Shown: positions 24,271-34,762 of the stretch, piece by piece
Layout of the letters: every line of letters starts with the position of its first letter
Numbering within the stretch: the first letter of the stretch is position 1
Assembly: GCA_030847615.1 (NCBI GenBank)
Contig: JAUMIR010000004.1
Span: 220,523,001 to 220,587,000 of the forward strand
Reading direction: 5' to 3'
Length of the DNA stretch: 64,000 nucleotides
Source of the DNA: Gambelia wislizenii
Lineage: Eukaryota; Chordata; Lepidosauria; Squamata; Crotaphytidae
Notes under the pieces: generated by a model
What the model was told of the DNA's origin: nothing
The model's database searches: none
What the model saw: only the letters and a program-made list of their open reading frames with translations
Translations under genes and position numbers: made by a program

Positions 24271-24826
24271 TTGTTATGATATGCTTGGACATACAGCTGT
24301 CACATTCTGTTCTCTGTTGCTCCTTAGTGGTAGAATTCAAAGACATCGATGGATCTTATAGCACATTTGATACTGAGAGAAAGAAGCTGGTAGCATAGTC
24401 TTTTGTAGACTTCTATGAAAGCTTATGCTACCAACTTCTTTCTCTCATTTAGTCTCAAAGGTGCTTTGCATACTGATATTCTAGACTAACACAGCTACAG
24501 TGGGCCCTTGGTATTCACTAGTGTTTGGTTCCAAGACACCTCATGGATACCAAAATCCATGGATGTTCAAGTCCCATTATATACAATGGTGTAGTAAAAT
24601 GTAGTAAAATGGTGTCCCTTATATAAAATAGCAAAATCAAGGTTTGATTTTTGAAAATTTTTGCAAGGGCGGGGGAGAATATTTTTAAGCCATGGACGGT
24701 GGAATCCATGGATGCAGAATCAATCCATGGATATGAAGAGCTGAGTGTATGTATGTCTTTGAATTCTACCACTAAGGAGTGAGAAAGAACAGAATGATAA
24801 CAATATGTTCAGGCATATCATGACAG
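24271..24826. mobile_element. Foldback element with nested insertions
   Basis: Arms 24271-24346 and 24753-24826 are inverted copies (CTTAGTGGTAGAATTCAAAG in the left arm; its inverse in the right). The centre holds a palindromic repeat (24350-24495) and a Tigger element (24498-24747). Confidence 0.75.
24498..24747. mobile_element. Tigger-like element
   Basis: CAGTGGGCCCTTGGTATTC start, inverse end CACTCAGCTCTTCATATCC, TA on both sides (24496-24497, 24748-24749). Confidence 0.75.
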
Positions 24827-24862
24827 TCATACAGGAAATTAAGAGACTGTCACCAAGTGTTG

Positions 24863-25112
24863 ACAAAGCATGTTGTTGCTGTGTGCCTTCAAGTCATTTC
24901 TGACTTATGACAACCCTAAGGTGACCCTATCACAGGGTTTTCTTGGCAAGATTTCTTCAGAGGAGGTTTGCCATTGCCATCCTCCAAGGCTGAGAGTGTG
25001 TGACTTGCCCAAGGTCACCCGAGGGATTCCATGGCCAAAAGGGATTCAAACCCTGGACTTCAGAGTCAAAGCCCAATGCTCAAACCACTATACCAAGCTG
25101 GCTCTCTAATCA
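24863..25112 (-). mobile_element. tRNA-derived SINE
   Basis: Inverse of the 20.55-kb SINE: GTGCCTTCAAGTCATTTCTG at left, AACCACTATACCAAGCTGGC at right. Confidence 0.9.
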
Positions 25113-25334
25113 TTCATTTGTTGTCATACAAACATGATGCTGTTGACCATGGGCCAATTCATACATGACATTTGTTTTTAAAGTGCTGCCTCACTTAAGA
25201 GTTTGCCTTACTTTAAGGTATGAACAAGTACAAACTAATTTGCATTTGCAAACATGCCTCTCTGTCTCTCTCTCTCTCACACACACACATACACAGATTG
25301 AAACTGCCTGCCAAGGGGCACTATAATGACAGCT

Positions 25335-25515
25335 CTATATAAAAAGGTCTTGTAGTACTTTTGAAACTAACTGAGAGAAAGAAGTTGGTAGCATAAGCTT
25401 TCATAACAGACTTAAGTCTACAAAGCTTATGGTACCAACTTCTTTCTCTCAATCTCCAACGAGCTACAAGATCCCTTTGTATACTGATCCAGACTAACAG
25501 TACGCTGTCTTTGAA
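25335..25515. repeat. Palindromic interspersed repeat
   Basis: AGAGAAAGAAGTTGGTAGCA and TACCAACTTCTTTCTCTC are inverted arms. Same unit as 24350-24495; ends CCAGACTAACA. Confidence 0.75.
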
Positions 25516-26392
25516 CTTACAGCTCTATACAGTTTCCGTATTGAGTTTGAGTAAAACAATGCCATCAGGATTTTATTTTACTAATTGAATGCAAGAAAAT
25601 CTATCCTGCTGCCAGATATGAGCATTTCCAACTGAAATATAATGTTCTCATTGATAATTTGGAAAATTCCACATCTAAGTTGTGTTCCAGTTGCACAGTG
25701 AAAGAAATCAACAACTGTGCTTCTTGCCACTGGACACTAAGCATCCTCAATACTATTATGTGTAAGATCATTTTACTAGTAAACATATGCAAAGACTAGA
25801 ATCACTCCATTCCTTTAAACTCCGAAACCCATATTCAATTTTGAAGTAAGTATTTAAACTGTTCAATATACTAGAACACAAGAACATAAAAATTATCTTT
25901 CCATGCCAAACTTCACCCAACCTGGTGTTTCCTAGATGCTCCTAAATGTTCTGGCTAAAGGTGCTATCACCCCTGACTGGCACTGGTAAGAATTGTAATG
26001 CAAAACATCTATACAGCATCAGACTGGGGGAATCTGTCCTACATCCATTTTGTTTACAAAACTTGCTGGCTGTTTTTGGTCCCAACTTGTACACAAAAGT
26101 TTATGCAGTTTTATGTACCCCAGAACAAGAAGTTTGCTTTTCCCTAGAGCATTCTTTCATGAACAGTAAGAAGTGAGCTGGACCATAGAAACACATACAG
26201 CACTGATTCCCCAAGCATCCAACTAACCATGAAGGGGACTAGAAAGGAATGATGGAACAATGTGGAAGGACTGTGACAATGGGATATATGAAATATGTCG
26301 CCCTGTGGTTTTGTCCATAAACTCTAAATCTTAGAATGTATCCATCTGTTCAGACTGCATGCTACTGAAGTGTATTCTGCATGTAGAACAAT

Positions 26393-26630
26393 CTTGGTTG
26401 TTGTTAATGTGCCTTCAAGTTCATTCCAGATTACTGCAACCTTATCCTAGGATTTTCTTAGCAAGATTTTTTCAGGGGTAGTCTACTATTACATTCTTCT
26501 AAGCCTGAGAGAGTGTGACTTGTCCAATGTCACCCAGAGGGTTTCTCTGGCTAAGTGCCGTGTTGAACCCTTGTTTCCCAGAGTTCTGGTCCAACACGCA
26601 AACCACTACATCACAAAGGCCGTACAATAT
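26393..26630 (-). mobile_element. tRNA-derived SINE, decayed
   Basis: Inverse SINE: GTGCCTTCAAGTTCATTCC, ACTTGTCCAATGTCACC, ACGCAAACCACTACATCAC. Confidence 0.8.
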
Positions 26631-27049
26631 TATAGCAGGGCTTGAGACACAGTACACTTAGTAAAGTCATAAGCAAGATCAAAGCCAATGCGCAACATTT
26701 CCCAAGCATGGACTCTAATTCACATGTCCTTGCCCAATGAATTAATGCGGATGCTAATGTGAATTTGGGTCCACATTGGGTTTAAGGGGCTGAGGGGGGT
26801 GCCATGTAGATCACATAAAAAAATATGGACACATATTGTTATTCATGGAAAAGGCATAATAGGGGCTGGAGTGGGAAAGATTCAAGCAGAAGAGTCCATA
26901 ACAGAATCATCATTTCACAATTGCTAATTTTACACAAAAAAGGAGAATATACTATGAGACTGCTTAAAATGTTATATACAAACTATTCTACAAAGATCAC
27001 TGTGGGTACATTTCATCTGCGTATTTCCCACTGCATGCAACAGACGTAA

Positions 27050-27362
27050 TATTTGAAGGGCTGTCATACTGAGGACAGAGCAAGCTTGTTTTCTGCTGCT
27101 CCAGGGACTAGGACATGGAACAATGGACTCAAACAGCAGGAAAAGAGATTCCACCTTAACATTAGGAAGAACTTCCTGACAGTAAGAGCTGTTTGGAAGT
27201 GGAATGCACTGCCTCAGGGTGTGGTGGGGTCTCCTTCTTTGGAGGTTTTTAAACAGAGGCTGGTTGGCCATCTGTCCAGAATGATTTGATTGTGTATTCC
27301 TGCATAGCAGGGGGTTGGACTAGATGGCCCTTGTGATCTCTTCCAACTCTATGATTCTATAA
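27050..27362 (+). mobile_element. CR1 LINE 3' end
   Basis: ATTTGAAGGGCTGTCATACT through GGTTGGACTAGATGG to the 3' terminus CTATGATTCTAT. Confidence 0.9.
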
Positions 27363-29119
27363 ATCTGAACAGCCATTATGTCAGTACTGTAGATACTAAT
27401 GGATGGTTCATGAGCAATGTAATAATATCCCTAAATTGTTAACCTTAAATGTGAAGGAGGAATTAAAAGACATAACCGAAAGTGCATTCAGCATTTCTAA
27501 ACAACTGTTTTAAGAATAAATTGGCAAGTGAAAAGATTTTTGGAGACAGAATTTAGAATAGATGGACACAGTTTTTTATTTAAGCAAAGGGGGGGGGGGG
27601 AGAAAAGAAGGACCAATGGATACTTGGGCATCTTTACTAATATGCTAAGCTTTTCTTAGGAATCTCCACCAGGTCTGCAAGTTTATCTCTACAACCTTGA
27701 GAGATATAAACTGACATTCTTAAGATTCTGTTGAGTACTTGCCTGAGAGCAAAACTTGGGGCTACTTGGATTCTACATGTTTGGTTTAAGGCACTAACAA
27801 GTCAGCAAAAGCAAATTATTTCCACTTATATACATTGTCTTTTCTACTTCTGTTTTGTTTGAAATGAGGAGACAATGCATACAACGCCACACACTTGCAG
27901 GTAGTCAAGAATGCAGATGTGCATAAAAGACAACTGGAAACAACGAGGATGGAGAGGGAGGAGTTTATACAGCAAAGGTATCAAAGGATTAAAGATCAGT
28001 CCTTGCATGCCATTCAGTTGTGTGGTATAGTTTCCATCTGCCTGGTGTGTACAGGCTTCCATACACTGGCAAGTTGTTTCCATGCTTCAAATGAACCACA
28101 GGTATCCTTAATTCAGGTGAGACTATTATCCCAGATAGTACCATATTTCCTAAACAAGGGTGAGGAACAAGTGGCCCTCCGTATCACCTACGCTGGAATC
28201 CTGTCATGGAAATCATCTGAATCAAGGGTAGCTTAGAACTTTTTTAACATACCAAAATAAAATAGTTCTCAGTTATCAGAAATGTATGCCAGCTGTGACT
28301 AACAGGGCTGCTCCCAAAGGCTTTAATGTGTGCTGCTAGAGGGCATTTATTCAGCTCCATCTTCCTCCCCTCAACACATACATAAATCTTTGACTCAGAA
28401 CTCCTACACTGCATAGGGACTTTCCACCAGTGCCAAAACAGTAGTGCCAAAATAGTGCTGCTGAAGTCAGCTCCAGCAATGTAGCATAAGATATGACTGT
28501 TAATCAACAGAGATCCAAAGGATTGCACTGAGACAAATAAGAGCTTGCAAAAAAAAAAAAACAAAGGAAAATAGTACAGGGGTGGGGAGGTGGGGCAATA
28601 AGGGAAGCAAATCAAGACTCCATCTTGCTTTGGTGCACACAGGAGTCTTGGTTCCCATCCCTTCTAGATGCAGGCCGAAATAAATCTCCAGAACAAAATG
28701 CCATATCACTAAATAAGCTGTAAGAAAATGGATGCACACACAGCATGGGTGCAAACACGTACCTATAAAAGGAGGTCAGAAAACAAAAACAGTTTGAGGT
28801 GGAATGTGATGAAAGAGTCCAGTATAAAATATGTAGGATTGTAAACTGAAAGGACATCCTGTTCAAGCTCTGTTCTGTAAGGAGTGGTATGAGAGGCAAA
28901 TTTGGACTTGTAGGAAGCTAGAGGGAATTCAGACTCAAGGATGATGATACAGATGCTGAAGTGCACATGACTAACTCAAACAAAACTCAAAGACAGTCTC
29001 CAAAGGGAGGTTCTCCTATACAAGGATCATTTGAATGAATGGGAGCAGCCCTACAGTACTTGATGTTCTTACACCTTCTCCATTCATTACAACCGAGCTC
29101 ACACACTGAAATCAGAGTT

Positions 29120-29230
29120 TGGAAAAAATTACTTTTTGGACTATAGCTCCTAACAGCCCACAGCCTACCTGGCTATTGGCCATGCTGGAGGATTCTCAGA
29201 GTTGCATTCCAAAAATGCAACTTTTCCAAG
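29120..29230. mobile_element. Palindromic miniature element
   Basis: ACTTTTTGGACTATAGCTCC on the left; GCATTCCAAAAATGCAAC on the right in inverse sense. Confidence 0.55.
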
Positions 29231-29803
29231 CTCTTGAGGAAAACTTCCTGGAATGCTGAGCCGCTGATGCTTTATTGTCAAGGCTGAGAAGAAAGGGCAC
29301 TTCAGGGAGTAAGACTCTTATCACTGAAACTGTGTGTATACCAGCTGTAAAAATTTTAAGGCCTTCAGAAAAGGTACCATGTATTTTTAAAAATGGGCAC
29401 ATTTTCTTTCCTTAAACATACGATTTCATGGATGGATAGAGAACACAGGCTCAAAAATACTTAATGCTCAGGAATACTAAGTTTGCGGGGATCTAAAGGG
29501 TTCTGGGGACTACAGTTCAAAAAAGATAGTTTTTCCAGTTCTGCCTAGTCCACCAAAGGCAAGGGTATATTCCAGTGTTTTTATTCTTGCTGGCCTTATT
29601 AGTTGTCCTAGCAAATGGTCCCCCCACACCCCTTCTGAATGAATACCTGAAATATAATAGCCAGTAAAATATTTTGTGTACAATCTCTTAAAACCCTTTT
29701 CACTGGATAACTACTGTTTGACCCATGACTCTGTGATGCCTTAACTATTGCTAAGACTGGACACTGGGAGGACAGTGGGATGTAGGAGGCTTTATCATGA
29801 AAT

Positions 29804-30032
29804 AGATTTTCCTTGGTTTTTTTCCGGGCTGTGAGGCCGTGTTCTGGAATAGTTTCTTTCTGATGTTTTGCCTGCATCTGTGGCTGGCATCTTCAGAGAG
29901 TTTCTCTGAAGATGCCAGCCACAGATGCAGGCGAAACGTCAGAAAGAAACTATTCTAGAACACGGCCTCACAGCCTGGAAAAAAAACAAGGAAAATCTAT
30001 GGATGCCGGCCATGAAAGCCTTCGACTTCACA
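29804..30032. mobile_element. Head-to-head Penelope-end insertion (palindrome)
   Basis: Two copies of the Penelope end block in opposite orientation. Arms 29802-29899 and 29903-30000 differ at about 5 of 98 positions, with a 3-base centre. Flanked by a 13-bp duplication TTTATCATGAAAT (29791-29803 and 30033-30045). The paralogous repeat at 63 kb lacks the insert. Confidence 0.9.
29901..29945 (+). ncRNA. Hammerhead-ribozyme-like core in Penelope end
   Basis: In hammerhead order: helix I TTTCT (29901-29905), CTGAAGA (29906-29912, fits CUGANGA), helix II GCC/GGC (29914-29916 with 29930-29932), GAAA (29933-29936), and GTC (29938-29940) as predicted cleavage site. Helix I then closes with AGAAA (29941-29945). 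Helix III is only ACGT (29936-29939), a palindrome that could pair between two molecules. Penelope elements are known to carry hammerheads; activity here is inferred. Confidence 0.6.
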
Positions 30033-30722
30033 TTTATCATGAAATGTTCTTTTCTCCTTCTATTATCATTTTTTTCACCTGGAATGAGAAATTCAATGTT
30101 GCATGAGCTTTTCAGTGGTTGTCAAGAGCATTCAGTGGTTGGCTTTCCATGCCCACTCCCCATGTTTTTAAACTTTTAGAAGCATGTGGGAAGAAGTGGC
30201 ACAGGTGCCCTTGAATGACACAAGGAAGGAAACTGACATTTTCTTGGAACCTATTCTCTTGAACTCTGGATGTATGTGTATGCACATGTGCTAACACATC
30301 GGAAGATTGGAAAAGAATTCAAAAGGACCCTGATAAACTAGAAAACTGGGCTGAAATTAATAAAATTAAATTCAACAGAGACAAATGAAAAATTCTACAT
30401 TTTGGCCACAAAAATCAAATGCAAAGGCATAGGATTAGGATACTTGGCTCAGCAATACTACATGTGAAAAGGGCCTTGGGATTACTGTTGATCACAAGTT
30501 GAACACAGGCCAGCACTGTGATGCTACAGCATAGAAGGCAAATGCTATTTTAGCCTGCATTAATATAAGCATAGTTTCCAAGTTGAGAGAAGTAACAGAA
30601 CCCCCTCCCAAAATATTATGTACTGGTCAGGCCTCATCTGGAGTACTGCGTTCAGTTCTGGGTGCTTCATTTTAAGAAAAATATAGACAAGCTAGTTCAG
30701 AAAAGGGCAATGAGGATGATAA

Positions 30723-30987
30723 CCATATTAACAAATATGGTTAAGGGAAAAAAAGGAGGGCTAAATAAGAATGTTTTTGGTGAAAAATGGAGTAAATTTT
30801 TAGAATTTGTATTAATAAAGGGGAGAGGAAGCAAACCTGAGTTGGAAACAATGGTATTTTGGAAAGAGGGATGAATATAAAGGGAAGTCCCTTGGTGGAG
30901 GGAATCACTGTTATATATGTCTGTTAAGTTTTATGTAGAAATTGTATGTCGTTTACTTTTAAATATTAATAAAAATTATTTTAAAAA
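30723..30987 (+). mobile_element. L1 LINE 3' fragment
   Basis: Ends AATAAAAATTATTTTAAAAA; target duplication GAGGATGATAA (30712-30722 and 30988-30998). Encodes an L1 ORF2 C-terminal-like tail. Confidence 0.85.
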
Positions 30988-31250
30988 GAGGATGATAAGA
31001 GATATGGAGAGGTTGAAGGAGCTGGACATGTTCAGCTTGGTGAAGAAAAGATTGAGGGGTGACATAAGCACACTCTTTAAATACCTCATGGGCTGCCACA
31101 GGGAAGAGGGTGCAGGCTTGTTCTCTACTACCTTGGAGGGTAGAACTAGGTCAAATGGTTTTAATCTACAGGAAGGTAGATTTCAATTGACCATTAGAAG
31201 AAACGTCTTGACAGTGAGAGCGACTACGCAATGGAACCAATTGCCTAGCG

Positions 31251-31607
31251 CAGTGGTTCTTAACCTGTCATACACAGACCCCCCCCAGGGGGCCACGATG
31301 TCCTCACAGGGGGGCCATGAAGGTTTAAAGACTGCTTAGCCCATCTCCTCCCCAAGTGAAGCAGCCATGTGACAGGAGCCAAGGCAAAGGCTGTCTGGCT
31401 TCTATTCAATCCCCTCCAGCCACAAAAGTTCAGGAAGAAGTAGAAGAAAAGTCATCCCTCTCCCTCCAGTGCCTCTGAGGGAAGGCTTAATGGATGGTGT
31501 AATTGTTGTATTTTGTTGTTTTAAATCTTGAGTTCAGTCTTGGGGGTCCGTGGCAACAAAATATATTTAAAGGGGGTCCCTGGTAAAGAAAAGGTTAAGA
31601 GCCACTG
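31251..31607. mobile_element. hAT miniature element
   Basis: CAGTGGTTCTTAACC and GGTTAAGAGCCACTG inverted ends; 8-bp duplication GCCTAGCG (31243-31250) and GCCTAGAG (31608-31615). Confidence 0.9.
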
Positions 31608-32523
31608 GCCTAGAGAGGTGATGGGGTCGCCTTCTCTGGATGCCTTCAAAATGAGGCTGGACAGCTGTCTCTAGCTGAAGATCCTACATTGAAGTAGGGG
31701 GCTTGGACCTGATGGCCCATAGGGTCCATTCCAATTCTATGAGTCTATAATTCAAACAAACCAGTACTGGAACGAATCTTGCAGGCCATAGAATCCAACC
31801 TGCTTCTCAGTGCAGGAAATCCAAAAAGGTGCTCCCAATACATATGCCACTCAGATAACTGATTCCACTGATCTAGGTAAGCTGGATGAGAAATCTCAGT
31901 CTTTCTGACTCTGTAGTTTGGGGTCATGTTTCTTAGTTTAGAAATTTTTTTAAAGTAAAAAGTTAACTGCTAGATGAAGGTAAAAATAATAGTAAAATGA
32001 TGTGGCAGAACAGCAGGTGTGGAGACCAAAGGCATGCAACATCATTATGCTTCAGCCTGGCAGAGAGCTAGCAATCCTCGGGAGGTCTTCGGTTTGCAGT
32101 CTGCATCACTAATTGGATTTTAATGCTTTCTCTCTGGTGGCCAGTTAAGATGTAAGCAAGGTCTTGGAGACCATGACATTAATATATTTAATATTTCAAT
32201 ATCTCACTGGCCTTTTCCCTGAAGCCTAAGACCACAGAGTACACCCAGCCACCTACTGATGGTGGAGAAGAAGATAAACAGTAGTTATTGTCATCGTCAT
32301 CATCATCATCACCACCACTGGTGATGATGCTATCCACCACTGCTATCATTATCTGCTTAACAGCTTCCAAACAAAAGCAGGGAAAGAATGGCTGGAACAG
32401 CTAGATGCTACAGTGATATCTGTAAATGCTCAGCAAGCATTTGTTTCTATTTGCAGGACAGGCAAGTAGAAATCAAATAGTTATGGTCCTGGCCCATCTG
32501 AACCCCTTCTCTAATTAGTCTTA

Positions 32524-33132
32524 GGTCCCGTCTACACGGTAAAAAAAATACATACGCCGTTCAGAAGATCGCTCTTCCGTACACACAGCCGTTCGGATTC
32601 ATACGTGTCACTCAGAAGGGGGGCTAGCGAATCCCCCGTAAACTACGTTGATTCGGCATTCGGGAGGATTAGCAGATGTCGGCATAAAATACGTACACCC
32701 GTTCGAATGGCTGATGGTCTGTATGCCCCGTTCGCACACATACGAACAGGCAGTGTAATCTGATTGGCTGGCTAAGTAGAGGGGGCAGGGCTAGCAAGGA
32801 GGGGAATTGGAGCGGCCGCCATGTTGGATGCCCGGCTAAGTAAGCGTCCGGTAAGTCCATGAATTGTATATATTTATTTTTATTTTTCACTGTAAATAGG
32901 AAAAAACGAATGTCCACAAAGCAGGCACCTTTTAAAATAATTTTTTTTAAAAAGCGGCGGGAGATTTAAAAAAGGCCGCTTGGCTTGCTCATTCCATCCA
33001 GCTGGGGAAGGGGGCTCATACGGAGTTTAGGGGGGTAAAAAATCATGTAGGCAGGTCGTATGCATACGAATGGCTGCCTATTCATATTTTTTACCCCCCA
33101 AACAGATTTTTTTTCATCGTATAGACGGACCC
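32524..33132. mobile_element. Harbinger (PIF) non-autonomous element
   Basis: GGTCCCGTCTACACGG start; inverse end GGGTCCGTCTATACGATG; TTA target duplications (32521-32523, 33133-33135). No transposase. Confidence 0.85.
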
Positions 33133-33135
33133 TTA

Positions 33136-33545
33136 GTTTGGAGAAGGGAGGAGTAAGAGGTGATATAATAGCCATCTTTAAATATGTGAAGGGACATCAT
33201 GTTGAACAGTGCTTCTCAAACTCTAGTTGTCCAGATGTTTTGGACATGAACTCCCAGAAGTCTCAGCCAGCATGGCCAACAGCAGGAATTCTGCGAACTG
33301 CCAGAGGACCAGAGTTTTGGACCCACTGATGTAAAAGACGGAGCAAGGTTCTTTTCTGATGCTGTAGAGACTAGGACATGAGCATAAATTTTAAGAAGAA
33401 TTTCTTTACTGTAAGGACTGTTTGGCAGTGAAATAAATTGCCTCAGAGAATGGTGGAGTCTCCTTTGTTGGAGGTCTTTAAGTAGAGGTTGGATGGCCAT
33501 TTATCAGGACTGTTTTAACTGTTTATTCCTGCATAGCAGGGGATT
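33136..33545 (+). mobile_element. CR1 LINE remnant with nested hAT
   Basis: AGAGGTGATATAATAGCCAT ... TTCCTGCATAGCAGGGG. A 122-bp hAT element at 33207-33328 (CAGTGCTTCTCAA ... CCCACTG; flanks ATGTTGAA/ATGTAAAA) interrupts it. Confidence 0.8.
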
Positions 33546-33738
33546 GAACTGCAGTCACATCCAACCAAATGAGTCCATAAAAAGCTACTTTTTTTGCTCA
33601 CTGTCATCAGCATGGTATGGGCCAGGATTATCTCACCAAACTCCACAAACTTGGAGGGAGGAGATGCTAACTACAGCTACAAACAGATGGCAGGATGTGA
33701 TAAACAAGGCAGATGGTGAAATGGATAGAGGTAACCAA

Positions 33739-33961
33739 GGGTGCATCCACAGTGTAGAAATAATGCAGTTTGACATCACTTTATGTGCTGTAGCTCCATC
33801 CTGTGGAATCCTGGGATTTGTAGTTTTACAAGGTGTTTTGCCTTCTCTGTGAAAGAATGCTGGTGCCTCACAAAACTAAGAATCCCAGGATTCTGCAGGA
33901 TGGAGCCATCGCAGTTAAAGTAGTGTGAAACTGCTTTATTTCTACAGTGTAGATGCACCCC
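33739..33961. mobile_element. Full-length palindromic miniature element
   Basis: GGGTGCATCCACAGTGTAG and CTACAGTGTAGATGCACCC inverted ends; internal AATCCTGGGATTTGTAGTTT pairs with its inverse. Whole 220 bp can fold. Confidence 0.85.
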
Positions 33962-34028
33962 AAGTGTTCCAGGAACAACTATTGCTACCCAGTATTTTTG
34001 AAGTGATGGTCTAAATAACTTAATTTAT

Positions 34029-34275
34029 TAGCCCTGGTGGCACAGTGGTTAAATGCCAGTACCACAAGTCATCACGTTGCAAATTCGACTCCAGACGGCT
34101 CCAAGGTTCACCCAGCCTTCCATCCTTTCATAGGTCAGTACCCAGCTTGTGGGGGCCATTAGCTAACACACATTGGAAACTGCTTAATGCAGCGTAGATG
34201 TGTAAATTGCTATTGCTTAAAACAAATTGTAAGCCACTCTGATACCCTTGGCTGAAGAGCAGGGTATAAATATTA
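34029..34275 (+). mobile_element. tRNA-head, L2-tail SINE
   Basis: GCCCTGGTGGCACAGTGG head, B-box-like CAAATTCGACTCC, tail GTAAGCCACTCTGATACC ... GCAGGGTATAAATA. Second copy at 46850-47112. Confidence 0.85.
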
Positions 34276-34304
34276 ATTAATTTTTTTAAAAAAAATAATG
34301 GTGC

Positions 34305-34510
34305 CAAATACTGTCTGATCTTGGAAGCTAAGCCGGGTCAACCCTGGTTAGTTCTTGGGTGGAAGGCCGCCAATGAATACCAGGTGCTGTATGCTATATT
34401 TCAGAGGACAGAACTGGCAAAACCACCTGGGTATTCCTTGCCTAAGAAAACCCTATGAAACTTATGGGATTACCATAAGTCAACAGGTGACTTGAAGACA
34501 CACACACACA
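34305..34510 (+). mobile_element. 5S-derived SINE
   Basis: GATCTTGGAAGCTAAGCCGG; end GTGACTTGAAGACACACACA. Confidence 0.9.
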
Positions 34511-34644
34511 ACTCAGTCCTCTACATACTCGTATATGCTCTTCTCTATAAATGTAATGAATCTGGAAAGGCACATGCACACACACACACTATTGAAATCT
34601 ATGTGAGCATGGGCATGATCCTGTAGGTCTGCATATGCTGCTGG

Positions 34645-34762
34645 CTGATACCTGTGGGCCACTGGATGTTGTTGGACTGCAATTCTAGACAACAGGACCA
34701 ATAGTCAAGGATGATGGGAGTTATAGTTCAACACCTAGAAAGGGGGCACAGGTTCAACTCCC
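34645..34762. mobile_element. hAT-type palindromic miniature element
   Basis: CCTGTGGGCCACTGGATG ... GTTCAACACC ... GGCACAGGTT. Confidence 0.6.

Larger units (their letters stand above)
29480..30300 (-). repeat. Unclassified repeat E, copy 1, with insertion
   Basis: Inverse of 63050-63620 over several hundred bases (shared ACCAAAGGCAAGGGTATATT, TTGTGTACAATCTCTTAAA, TGGTTGTCAAGAGCATTCAG). Interrupted by the insertion at 29804-30032. No family recognised; boundaries approximate. Open frames inside are fortuitous. Confidence 0.75.
30300..31745 (+). mobile_element. CR1-type LINE with nested L1 and hAT
   Basis: Decayed RT-region coding ([43 protein letters not shown]) and a 3' end TTCCAATTCTATGAGTCTAT. 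Interrupted at 30723-30987 and 31251-31607; removing both restores a continuous CR1. Confidence 0.85.

Noticed and set aside
27895..28236. 113-codon plus-strand open frame
   Set aside because: No family recognised, no splice signals or repeats supporting coding; likely chance.
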